A stretch of 15,363 bases of DNA, from NCBI GenBank assembly GCA_937906495.1, contig CALCVT010000040.1, positions 1-15,363 of the forward strand, written 5' to 3'. This stretch comes from an uncultured Prevotella sp. (GTDB taxonomy: Bacteria > Bacteroidota > Bacteroidia > Bacteroidales > Bacteroidaceae). This document shows positions 7,927 through 14,275 of the stretch, in pieces (the first letter of the stretch is position 1; every line of letters begins with the position of its first letter). The translations under genes were made by a program, and so were the position numbers. The notes under the pieces are model-generated. The model worked only from the letters and a program-made list of their open reading frames with translations, had not been told where the DNA came from and ran no database searches.

Positions 7927-7951
7927 GGCGTCAGTATTTATGTAAACAAAT

Positions 7952-8027
7952 TGGAGCGGCAAACGGGGCTCGAACCCGCGACCCTTGGCTTGGGAAGCCA
8001 ATGCTCTACCAACTGAGCTACTGCCGC
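7952..8027 (-). tRNA. tRNA-Gly (anticodon CCC)
   Basis: A full 76-base cloverleaf. The acceptor stem GCGGCAG pairs with TTGCCGC, the D-arm stem GCTC pairs with GAGC, the anticodon stem TTGGC pairs with GCCAA around the loop TTCCCAA, and the T-arm reads GCGGG-TTCGAGC-CCCGT. The anticodon CCC lies at 7994-7992 and reads GGG codons. The discriminator is U73, the identity base for bacterial tRNA-Gly, and the 3' CCA is encoded at 7954-7952. A perfect -7 box sits about 10 bases upstream of the 5' end. No terminator follows, and nhaD begins 25 bp downstream. Confidence 0.97.
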
Positions 8028-8037
8028 GAAAACATTG

Positions 8038-8045
8038 CAAATATA
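8038..8045 (-). promoter_or_regulatory. -7 promoter element of tRNA-Gly (and probably nhaD-pfkA)
   Basis: The minus strand reads TATATTTG, a perfect TAnnTTTG match. The start of transcription would lie a few bases before the mature tRNA 5' end at 8027. A -33 TTTG is not evident. Confidence 0.6.
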
Positions 8046-8264
8046 AGTATAAAATAGAAATGACAGAAGTTTAGTTTGTATTTTTTTATTGCGATGATGG
8101 GTTGTATGGTTGTATGCTGTTTATGGGTGATGTTTTTTAATTGTTATGGCCTGTAGTGAATATGACTTTCTTTGAAAGTTTGTAGGATTTTTATAAGGCA
8201 TGTCATTTTACACTTAGTTCCGACAACTGATAAATGTGTATAAAGTGAATTGAATAGATAATAA
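8046..8264. other. intergenic stretch without a gene
   Basis: An A/T-rich gap between the prs terminator and the tRNA promoter. I see only reading frames of about 20 codons on either strand and a short palindrome (ACTTTC at 8165-8170 with GAAAGT at 8174-8179). Nothing here supports a gene. Confidence 0.5.
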
Positions 8265-8318
8265 AACAGGCATGGCAGTCCTTTGTGTAATTGCTAAAGG
8301 TGTCTGTCCATGCCTGTT
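8265..8318 (-). terminator. intrinsic terminator of prs
   Basis: Perfect 11-bp outer arms (8265-8275 and 8308-8318) with a further imperfect stem inside (CCTTTG with TAAAGG). On the minus strand the stem ends in TTTTATTAT. It is the second of two hairpins after prs. Confidence 0.85.
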
Positions 8319-8324
8319 GCTTGC

Positions 8325-8359
8325 TCGGAAATGTATTATTTGTTGAGATACATTCCCGA
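8325..8359 (-). other. 3'-UTR hairpin after prs
   Basis: Twelve-base arms (8325-8336 and 8348-8359, one wobble-type mismatch) around an 11-base loop, 16 bp past the prs stop. No T run follows on either strand, so it is not a terminator by itself. It may protect the transcript's 3' end or assist the terminator beyond it. Confidence 0.55.
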
Positions 8360-8375
8360 AGCTACAGTTCGTTTG

Positions 8376-9311
8376 TTAGATGAGGTATTGCGAAGAGATG
8401 CTCTCGTTCTCCATTACGCGGCGAATGGTTTCAGCAAGCATGCCGCTTACGCTAAGTTCCTTTACCTTGGTACTCTTACCACGATATGGAATGCTGTCAG
8501 TAAATACCATTTCGGTAAGAGCTGATGCTTCTACGCGGTCGTCTGCAGGTCCTGACATGATGCAGTGACTGGCAAAAGCACGTACGCTGTTGGCACCATG
8601 AGCCATAATGAGGTCGGCAGCTTTGGTAATGGTGCCAGCGGTATCAACGATGTCGTCAACGAGAACAACGTCCATGCCTTTTACATCGCCAATGATTTGC
8701 ATATCATCAACTTCATTTGCCTTTTTACGGCTCTTATTGCACAATACCATAGGGCAATCTAGATATTTAGCATATGAGGCTGCGCGCTTTGAACCGCCAA
8801 CATCTGGCGAAGCGATGCACAAGTTTGGAAGGTTCAGGCTCTTGATGTAGGGGAGCATGACAGTTGATGCGTAGAGGTGGTCAATGGGAACGTCAAAGAA
8901 GCCCTGCTCCTGATCGGCATGGAGATCCATCGTCATAAGACGATCAATTCCTGCAACACTGAGAAGGTCGGCTACAAGTTTAGCACCAATGCTTACGCGG
9001 GGCTTACTTTTGCGGTCTTGACGTGCCCAGCCAAAATAGGGGACTACGGCGCAGATGCTGCGGGCCGATGCACGCTTGGCGGCATCAATCATCAGGAGAA
9101 GTTCCATCAAGTTGTCAGAGTTGGGAAAGGTGCTCTGAACAAGGAATACGTCTCGGCCGCGGATGCTTTCTTCGTAGCATACCTCGAATTCACCGTCGGC
9201 AAACTTAGTTACCGTGAGGTTGCCAAGCGGGCAATTAAGTTCCTCACAAATCTTCTCTGCCAAATAGCGGCTTGCTGTGCCCGAGAAGACCATAAAAGAG
9301 CTGTTGTTCAT
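8376..9311 (-). CDS. prs: ribose-phosphate pyrophosphokinase (PRPP synthetase)
   Basis: A 311-residue cytoplasmic enzyme that moves pyrophosphate from ATP to ribose 5-phosphate, making PRPP for nucleotide, His, Trp and NAD synthesis. Seen in order: FADGE (38-42), the ATP-site loop YFGWARQDRKSKPR (92-105), the metal-binding MDLHADQEQGFFD (128-140, H131), PDVGGSKRA (169-177), and the PRPP-binding loop VDDIVDTAGT (218-227) that binds ribose 5-phosphate. Length fits class I bacterial Prs (about 310-320). The ATG at 9311 opens the usual short N-terminus. It lies 66 bp downstream of the ThiE/TenI-like gene, and TACCTTTA in that gap is one base from a -7 box, so transcription may be shared or separate. 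Confidence 0.97.
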   Translation of the reverse strand: MNNSSFMVFSGTASRYLAEKICEELNCPLGNLTVTKFADGEFEVCYEESIRGRDVFLVQSTFPNSDNLMELLLMIDAAKRASARSICAVVPYFGWARQDRKSKPRVSIGAKLVADLLSVAGIDRLMTMDLHADQEQGFFDVPIDHLYASTVMLPYIKSLNLPNLCIASPDVGGSKRAASYAKYLDCPMVLCNKSRKKANEVDDMQIIGDVKGMDVVLVDDIVDTAGTITKAADLIMAHGANSVRAFASHCIMSGPADDRVEASALTEMVFTDSIPYRGKSTKVKELSVSGMLAETIRRVMENESISSQYLI

Positions 9312-9377
9312 TGTTTGTAATAGTATGAGTTGTTGTTATAAAGGTAGTCGGTTGCAGAATGCGTTTAAAAGGTTTGC

Positions 9378-9986
9378 CTATTCGGCAACTTTTCGGAGTT
9401 TTCGGAAGTGAAGAATTAACTCCTTGAAGTCTTGATCGGAGTGTATGCTGAAGCGATTCCAAATGTCGCCCAATATGACGGCTCCGCCAAATCCTAAGTC
9501 TTTAACCTCGGCCAAATTGTGGAGTTTTACTCCGCCAAGGGCAATAACTTTTTTGTCTATCACTTTTTTCTGCGATAAGTCGCGGAGCATGGATTTGGAA
9601 AAGTGTGCGGAATAGTTTTCCTTAGATATGCTATCAAATATGGGTGACAGGAAAACATAATCGCATATCTTCTTATGTGTCATAACCTCTTCGGTTGTGT
9701 GGCAGGAACATGAAATGTGTCCTTTGTACTTGGCCGGCAAATCGGGATTACGATTGTTAAGATGAATGCCTTTGAGGTTATATTCGTTTTTAAGATAGAA
9801 ATGGTCGTGAACAACAATGCGCTTACGATAGTTCTCGTTGATAAGTGTCAGTAGCCGTTCAGAGTAAACAGGTTCCGTATTGGGTTTACGTAGATGTAGA
9901 ATCTCAAGCCCTTCATCAAAGAGCGCATTCAGTATTTGGTGCTCTTCGACAAAAAAGTACGGAGTGGTCATTAATATCAGTTTCAT
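9378..9986 (-). CDS. ThiE/TenI-family protein (thiamine phosphate synthase-like)
   Basis: A 202-residue TIM-barrel protein of the thiamine phosphate synthase/TenI superfamily. ThiE joins HMP-PP and thiazole phosphate; TenI proteins aromatise the thiazole or have unknown roles. Barrel marks in order are LHLRKP (30-35), VVHDHF (58-63), GIHLN (73-77), SCSCHT (92-97), FLSPIFDSISK (112-122), ALGGV (149-153) and GGAVILGDIW (167-176). R33 and K34 match the ThiE pyrimidine-site pair only in part, because ThiE usually has RxK. The ThiE ND pair reads HD (60-61), and the pyrophosphate loop has Ser where ThiE has Thr. These changes point towards the TenI side or a divergent ThiE, so I give no symbol. A full promoter lies upstream. 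No other thiamine genes are in the window. Confidence 0.8.
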   Translation of the reverse strand: MKLILMTTPYFFVEEHQILNALFDEGLEILHLRKPNTEPVYSERLLTLINENYRKRIVVHDHFYLKNEYNLKGIHLNNRNPDLPAKYKGHISCSCHTTEEVMTHKKICDYVFLSPIFDSISKENYSAHFSKSMLRDLSQKKVIDKKVIALGGVKLHNLAEVKDLGFGGAVILGDIWNRFSIHSDQDFKELILHFRKLRKVAE

Positions 9987-10067
9987 AATGCTTGCTGCAT
10001 GTTTGGAAAGGGCTGAAAGGTGGGGTTCTTATGCTTGTAGAAAGCATGTTAGCTCACCTTAGCGCAG

Positions 10068-10100
10068 CAAAGGTACAATATTTAACGCATAGCGCGCAAA
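10068..10100 (-). promoter_or_regulatory. promoter of the ThiE/TenI-like gene (-33 and -7)
   Basis: This is the clearest promoter in the window. The minus strand has TTTG at 10100-10097, a 21-base spacer, then TACCTTTG at 10075-10068. Transcription would start near 10062, with a leader of about 75 bases that contains a small ATGCTT/AAGCAT stem. Confidence 0.75.
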
Positions 10101-10260
10101 AATTTCTTACATTTTTATGAAGGAAACGGTTGTGTTAAGGCGAAATAATGGGATACTTCCTCATGTTTTTGTTCAAGTTTGAGTGATTTTGCCTTTGAGG
10201 GGAGTGTGGGTGAATCTTGTTGTAAAATGACAAGCGAAAGTAGACTTGAACATTAAATTT
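10101..10260. other. intergenic stretch without a gene
   Basis: Part of the 338-base gap between the ThiE/TenI-like gene and the ABC-F gene. I see a 9-bp inverted repeat (TGTTCAAGT at 10170-10178 and its complement at 10244-10252) and plus-strand reading frames of 21 codons or fewer with no promoter. No gene is supported. Confidence 0.5.
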
Positions 10261-10294
10261 AAGCCCGGCTGCACAATAAGGGGCAGTCGGGCTT
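10261..10294 (-). terminator. probable terminator of the ABC-F gene
   Basis: A GC-rich 12-bp stem (10261-10272 with 10283-10294, one wobble pair) around a 10-base loop, 31 bp past the ABC-F stop. The minus-strand tail TTAAATTTAATG is A/T-rich but not a pure T run. Confidence 0.7.
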
Positions 10295-10325
10295 TGAATG
10301 TTGACATAAACAATGGTTGCAATTG

Positions 10326-11951
10326 TTATTCGCCTGCAACGTTATAAAGTGATTTCTTCAGTTCCTTGACACGATCATCATGGATGTATTCCTCGTAGTT
10401 CATCAATTTATCAATAGTGCCGTTGGGGGTAAGTTCTATAATGCGGTTGGCCACTGTGTTGATGAATTCGTGGTCATGACTTGCAAAGAGAATATTACCT
10501 TTAAAGAGCTTTAAGTTGTTGTTGAAGGCTTGGATACTTTCCATATCCAAGTGGTTGGTAGGCGTATCAAGTATCAGGCAGTTTGCGTTGCGAAGTTGCA
10601 TACGTGCTATCATACAGCGCATTTTTTCGCCTCCAGAGAGAACACAAACCTTTTTCTGAATGTCTTCGTCTTTAAAGAGCATACGTCCTAAAAAAGCTTT
10701 GAAGTAAACATCATTACCTTCACCATACTGGCTGAGCCAGTCAAGCATGTTGTAATCGGTGTTAAAGAAGTCGGTATTGTCAAGGGGTAAGTAGGCCGTT
10801 GTTATAGTTACTCCCCACTTGTAGGAGCCTGCTGCAGGTTTTGCGTTGCCATTGATTATTTCGAAGAGGGCAGTCATTGCGCGAGGGTCGTGACTGAGAA
10901 ACACAATCTTTTCGTCTTTTTCAACAGTGAAGTTTAGTTTATCGAAAAGTACGGTGCCATCCTCAGTAACAGCTTTGAGGTCTTTTACCTCTAGAATTTG
11001 GTTGCCTGGTTCGCGGTCCATTTGGAAGATAATACCGGGATACTTACGTGTTGAGGGCTTAATTTCCTCGACATTAAGTTTTTCAAGCATCTTTTTACGG
11101 CTGGTAGTCTGACGGCTTTTAGCCACATTGGCAGAGAAACGGCGGATAAATTCTTCCAGTTCTTTTTTCTTTTCTTCAGCTTTTTGCTTTTGATTTTGAG
11201 CTTGACGTAAGGCTAGCTGTGATGATTCGTACCAGAAGGAGTAGTTACCAGAGAATAGTGTTACCTTTCCAAAATCGATGTCTACGGTATGCGTACATAC
11301 TTGATCTAGGAAGTGGCGGTCGTGGCTTACTACTAGCACGGTATGTTCAAAATTACCCAAATACTCTTCAAGCCATTCAACGGTTTCGAGGTCGAGGTCG
11401 TTGGTAGGCTCATCAAGTAGCAAGTTATCGGGTTCTCCGAAGAGGGCCTGGGCCAACATGACGCGAACTTTTTCTTTACCGCTTAGTTCGCCCATTAGTT
11501 TTCCGTGTAGTTTTTCTTTTATGCCCAAACCGCTGAGCAATGCTGCAGCATCGTTTTCGGCCGTATAGCCGCCCATTTGAGCAAATTTATCCTCAAGTTC
11601 GGCAACTTTAATACCATCTTCGTCCGTAAAGTCTGCTTTTGAATAGAGTGCATTGCGCTCTTGCATTATTTGCCACATGGTGGTATGTCCCATGAGTACG
11701 GTGTCGAGTACGGTTTGGTCGTCAAATTTAAAGTGGTCCTGGCTCAATACAGAAAGACGTTCGCCGGGTCCCATTTCTACACTACCTTTGGTTGGTTCCA
11801 ATTCGCCGGAAATGGCTTTTAGCAGTGTAGATTTGCCTGCGCCGTTGGCTCCAATAATACCATAGATATTACCATTGGTGAACTTCATGTTCACATCCTG
11901 ATAAAGGATGCGCTTGCCAAACTGAATGGCTAAGTTGGAAACTGTTATCAT
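10326..11951 (-). CDS. ABC-F family ATPase, YbiT type, with a degenerate second ATP site
   Basis: A 541-residue soluble protein with two ABC domains and no membrane segment. ABC-F proteins act on the ribosome, and some protect it from antibiotics. The linker (about 250-310, with FIRRFSANVAKSRQTTSR) closely follows E. coli YbiT. Domain 1 is sound in its own nucleotide site: Walker A GANGAGKST (34-42), Q71, Walker B LLLDEPTNDLD with E181, and H210. Its signature reads LSGKE (156-160). Domain 2 keeps LSGGE (438-442) and H492, but its Walker A is replaced by LSHDPRAMT (352-360), the Q-loop glutamine is lost, and the catalytic glutamate after Walker B is Thr (T463). One composite ATP site thus appears intact and the other dead. 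The promoter is probably the box at 12122-12129. Confidence 0.93.
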   Translation of the reverse strand: MITVSNLAIQFGKRILYQDVNMKFTNGNIYGIIGANGAGKSTLLKAISGELEPTKGSVEMGPGERLSVLSQDHFKFDDQTVLDTVLMGHTTMWQIMQERNALYSKADFTDEDGIKVAELEDKFAQMGGYTAENDAAALLSGLGIKEKLHGKLMGELSGKEKVRVMLAQALFGEPDNLLLDEPTNDLDLETVEWLEEYLGNFEHTVLVVSHDRHFLDQVCTHTVDIDFGKVTLFSGNYSFWYESSQLALRQAQNQKQKAEEKKKELEEFIRRFSANVAKSRQTTSRKKMLEKLNVEEIKPSTRKYPGIIFQMDREPGNQILEVKDLKAVTEDGTVLFDKLNFTVEKDEKIVFLSHDPRAMTALFEIINGNAKPAAGSYKWGVTITTAYLPLDNTDFFNTDYNMLDWLSQYGEGNDVYFKAFLGRMLFKDEDIQKKVCVLSGGEKMRCMIARMQLRNANCLILDTPTNHLDMESIQAFNNNLKLFKGNILFASHDHEFINTVANRIIELTPNGTIDKLMNYEEYIHDDRVKELKKSLYNVAGE

Positions 11952-12112
11952 ATATGTTTGTTGTAGGTTTAATTGTTTGATAAAATAGTATAGACACCTG
12001 AGTTCATAGATGGCACATTCTCATTCGTAGATATAATGGCTTTGTGCGATACAAGTACAATTGTTGTCGTGCCGGTGCTATTGATTGAATATGTATTAAT
12101 TACTCTTGAGCT

Positions 12113-12841
12113 TCAATGATGCAAAGTTACATATTTTTTATTATTTGGCATGGAGTAACATAGTGTAAGTGCGTATTGGCTGCTTTCAATATATATAACT
12201 TGAGCATACATGTTATGGAATGGCAGTAGTACTTGTAGCTTGTTTGTAGCAAGAAAAGATAAATCCATATCCTTTAGTAATTGTAGCCCGTTGATATTAA
12301 AATATTTGTATGCAGCTTCCTTCGCACTCCATAGCAGGGTAGCTGCTTTAGCGGGACTGTTACTGAGTGAGTGAGTGAGCAGAGTTTGCTCTTTAGACGA
12401 TAAAAATTTTGATGCTACACGTAGGGCTTTCGTATCCCATAGTTCAATATCGAATCCATGGTGGTATGCTGAAAGGCTCAGGGCGTAGGTATTTCCACTA
12501 TGCGACACACTTAGTTCTAAATTACTTTCGGGTAGATATGGACGGCCATTTTTTTCGTGTGCCAATGGTTTAGTGTGTCCAAGTAGTTGGTGTAGCAAAA
12601 GGTCTACCGACAATCTTTCAATTAGCCTTTTTGATTTTAGCTGGATATAGCTATCTAGTGGAAGCTGAGGAGCATGTATGTGTGCCAGTTCAAGGAGTTC
12701 GCTTTTTGTAAAGGTGTGCTCCCAAATATAGACTTGGAAGGAATTTAGTAGAGCATCGAAACTGGAAGCCCTTAAACTGATGAAATCTTTGTTTTTCAGC
12801 GTTATTATTTCGATAGAGGGGATGGTGTACTGTGGGTGCAT
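12113..12841 (-). CDS. 4'-phosphopantetheinyl transferase, Sfp type
   Basis: A 242-residue enzyme that transfers phosphopantetheine from CoA to a serine of acyl- or peptidyl-carrier proteins. The two-lobed Sfp-type pattern is visible: KNGRPYLP (97-104), SVSHSGN (111-117, H114 matching Sfp H90), the Mg-binding HGFDIELWD (128-136, D131 and E133), and WSAKEAAYKY (171-180, with K174 and E175). Length matches the Sfp group rather than the 120-residue AcpS group. Whether its target is fatty-acid ACP or a secondary-metabolite carrier cannot be told, as no carrier gene is nearby. The ATG at 12841 lies 10 bases after a strong hairpin, which may affect its expression. Its last codons contain the -7 box of the ABC-F gene. 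Confidence 0.9.
   Translation of the reverse strand: MHPQYTIPSIEIITLKNKDFISLRASSFDALLNSFQVYIWEHTFTKSELLELAHIHAPQLPLDSYIQLKSKRLIERLSVDLLLHQLLGHTKPLAHEKNGRPYLPESNLELSVSHSGNTYALSLSAYHHGFDIELWDTKALRVASKFLSSKEQTLLTHSLSNSPAKAATLLWSAKEAAYKYFNINGLQLLKDMDLSFLATNKLQVLLPFHNMYAQVIYIESSQYALTLCYSMPNNKKYVTLHH
12122..12129 (-). promoter_or_regulatory. -7 promoter element for the ABC-F gene, inside the PPTase 3' end
   Basis: The minus strand reads TAACTTTG, a perfect TAnnTTTG box, in the last codons of the PPTase gene. No -33 TTTG is visible. The ABC-F leader would be about 165 bases long and includes a six-codon frame (MRMCHL). A coding coincidence is possible. Confidence 0.4.
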
Positions 12842-12851
12842 ACATTTAAAA

Positions 12852-12893
12852 TGTTCATTCGTGAAAGTGTAAAGCCACTTGCACGAATGAACA
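12852..12893 (-). terminator. long hairpin between ssb and the PPTase gene
   Basis: Outer arms of 12 bp (12852-12863 and 12882-12893) continue, after one A-G mismatch, into an inner 5-bp stem (AAGTG with CACTT) with a 6-base loop. On the minus strand ATTTTAAATG follows. It starts 42 bp past the ssb stop and ends 10 bases before the PPTase ATG. It is either the ssb terminator or an attenuator of the PPTase gene. Confidence 0.65.
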
Positions 12894-12934
12894 ATTGTTT
12901 ATGGAATCTTCTTCTGAGATAATAAAATGCTGTT

Positions 12935-13360
12935 TTAGAATGGTAGCTCCTGAGGCGCTTTTGATTGTTGGGACGAGGGCATTTGATTGCTCTGCGTATT
13001 GGTCGCATTTTCCACAACTTGTTGTGAACGGTGCGACATCAATTCAACATTTGAAGCCCATACTTCGGTAATATAGCGAGTAATGCCTTTCTTATCCGTA
13101 TAGGTACGTGTGCGTAATTCTCCTTCAACATAAAGTTTGTCTCCTTTATGTATATATCTTTCAGCGATTTCGGCTAAACCTCGCCAACAGTATATGCGAT
13201 GCCATTCGGTACGTTCCGGAACTTGTGTACCATTACCAAGTACGTATCCCGGACTGGAGGTTGCTAAAGTAATCCGTGCGGTACATATTCCGCTATCGAT
13301 ATAATTTATTTCAGGTTCTTTGTCTACATTTCCAATAAGCGTGACTCGATTCAATGACAT
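12935..13360 (-). CDS. ssb: single-stranded DNA-binding protein
   Basis: A 141-residue SSB that coats single-stranded DNA in replication, repair and recombination. The OB fold fills about residues 3-108: LNRVTLIGNVDKEPEI at the start, then TEWHRIYCWRGLAEIAERYIHKGDKLYVEGELRTR and the strand around YITEVWASNVELM. A Gln/Ser/Asn-rich linker (about 110-136) leads to the tip QELPF, which keeps the final Pro-Phe used to bind partner proteins but has only one acidic residue, where E. coli has DDDIPF. The ATG at 13360 opens the conserved MSLNRV start. It lies 66 bp after the DUF4293 gene, with no clear promoter or terminator in the gap, so it may be read from the bamD operon. Confidence 0.95.
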   Translation of the reverse strand: MSLNRVTLIGNVDKEPEINYIDSGICTARITLATSSPGYVLGNGTQVPERTEWHRIYCWRGLAEIAERYIHKGDKLYVEGELRTRTYTDKKGITRYITEVWASNVELMSHRSQQVVENATNTQSNQMPSSQQSKAPQELPF

Positions 13361-13426
13361 GATGACGGAGTTGGTGAAGGGCGATTATTTTACAGAGAAT
13401 GTTACCAAAGAATATTCGCTTTGGAT

Positions 13427-13885
13427 TCAACGTATACGATCGGCCGCGCGAACTAATTCTTCGTCTTTTTGGATGCCGCGACGAGCCATGAAAAGTGCTA
13501 CAATGGCTAAAAGCGGAAATAAGATAGTAAAGTCGAACCAAGGTGATAACTTGGTGGCGTCTACTACTGCATAACTATAGGCTGCGCATGATACGTACCA
13601 CAGAATATTGCTGCAGATAGCAAAAAAGACCTTACGCAACTGAGTTTTGCGGTTTTTATAGCCGAAGAGCGCTACGATGGCCAATACAACTGAGAGAAAC
13701 GTGAATATTGTTAGCCCGTAGGGATGTTTGCCGGCAAACTCGGGAATCATGGTTGCATCATATCCCATGCTTGAAAGGGTAATCCATTTTTCATCTTTAG
13801 AAAAAAGCATTACCGAAGAGAAAAGCGTGATGGCCGGAAATATTCCGGCCAATAATAAGTATAGAGACTGAATGCGTTGTATCAT
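13427..13885 (-). CDS. DUF4293-family membrane protein
   Basis: A 152-residue membrane protein of unknown function. The start MIQRIQSLYLLL, the four hydrophobic segments (about 8-28, 57-75, 84-106 and 115-134) and the final AADRIR are typical of DUF4293, a family of Bacteroidota commonly found directly after the omega gene. The start codon overlaps the rpoZ stop by four bases (ATGA), which indicates translational coupling. The family's role is not known; linkage to omega and BamD may only reflect an old operon. Confidence 0.88.
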   Translation of the reverse strand: MIQRIQSLYLLLAGIFPAITLFSSVMLFSKDEKWITLSSMGYDATMIPEFAGKHPYGLTIFTFLSVVLAIVALFGYKNRKTQLRKVFFAICSNILWYVSCAAYSYAVVDATKLSPWFDFTILFPLLAIVALFMARRGIQKDEELVRAADRIR

Positions 13886-14226
13886 ACCTCAGAATCTAAT
13901 TGGTCTTTTTCCTTTGCAGGATTGCGGAAATAAATGTTATGGCGAAGGTATTCATCAGCAGCAATGAGTGTAGGCTTCGGAAGTTTTTCGTAGTAACGAG
14001 AAATTTCGATTTGCTCACGATTCTCAAAGGTTTCTTCCAAATTGTCGTTAGCTGATGCAAACTCTTTCAGTTTTTTGGAGAGGTCCTCCTTCATATTAAC
14101 CGAAATCTGGTTAGCTCTTTTAGACATAATTACTACGCTTTCGTAGATATTGTCAGTACCTTCACAAAAGTCCATCAAGTTGTGCGTCACGGTGTTTGTG
14201 GGCGCCTTGCTCTTTTTGTAATCCAT
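13882..14226 (-). CDS. rpoZ: RNA polymerase omega subunit (RpoZ/Rpb6 type)
   Basis: A 114-residue subunit that helps assemble and stabilise RNA polymerase. The central part NIYESVVIMSKRANQISVNM (a long helix region) and the block ENREQIEISRYYEKLPKPTL followed by a tail ending in RNPAKE are typical of the longer omega of Bacteroidota. The open frame reaches back to 14349 within bamD, but the ATG at 14226 (MDYKKSKAPTNTV) is the usual start and leaves a 49-base gap after bamD. That gap holds no -7 box or terminator. The stop overlaps the DUF4293 start. Confidence 0.93.
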   Translation of the reverse strand: MDYKKSKAPTNTVTHNLMDFCEGTDNIYESVVIMSKRANQISVNMKEDLSKKLKEFASANDNLEETFENREQIEISRYYEKLPKPTLIAADEYLRHNIYFRNPAKEKDQLDSEV

Positions 14227-14275
14227 TTGTATCGTTGTATTTGTTATTATTGTATTGTTTATTTGCTTCCCAATC

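Noticed and set aside
7927..8040. N-terminal extension of the NhaD reading frame to 8040
   Set aside because: The extra 38 residues are a translation of the tRNA-Gly gene (SSSVGRALASQ and so on), so the ATG at 7926 is the sensible start.
8094..8156. Cys-rich 20-codon plus-strand frame
   Set aside because: Short, in low-complexity A/T- and G/T-rich sequence, without a promoter; chance is the simpler explanation.
10118..10183. 21-codon plus-strand frame (MKETVVLRRNN...) in the gap before the ThiE/TenI-like gene
   Set aside because: No promoter or conservation evidence, and such frames are common by chance.
13405..13424. CCAAAG/CTTTGG hairpin between DUF4293 and ssb, with a near -7 box
   Set aside because: Only a 6-bp stem without a T run, and the promoter-like sequence has the wrong spacing; too weak to annotate.
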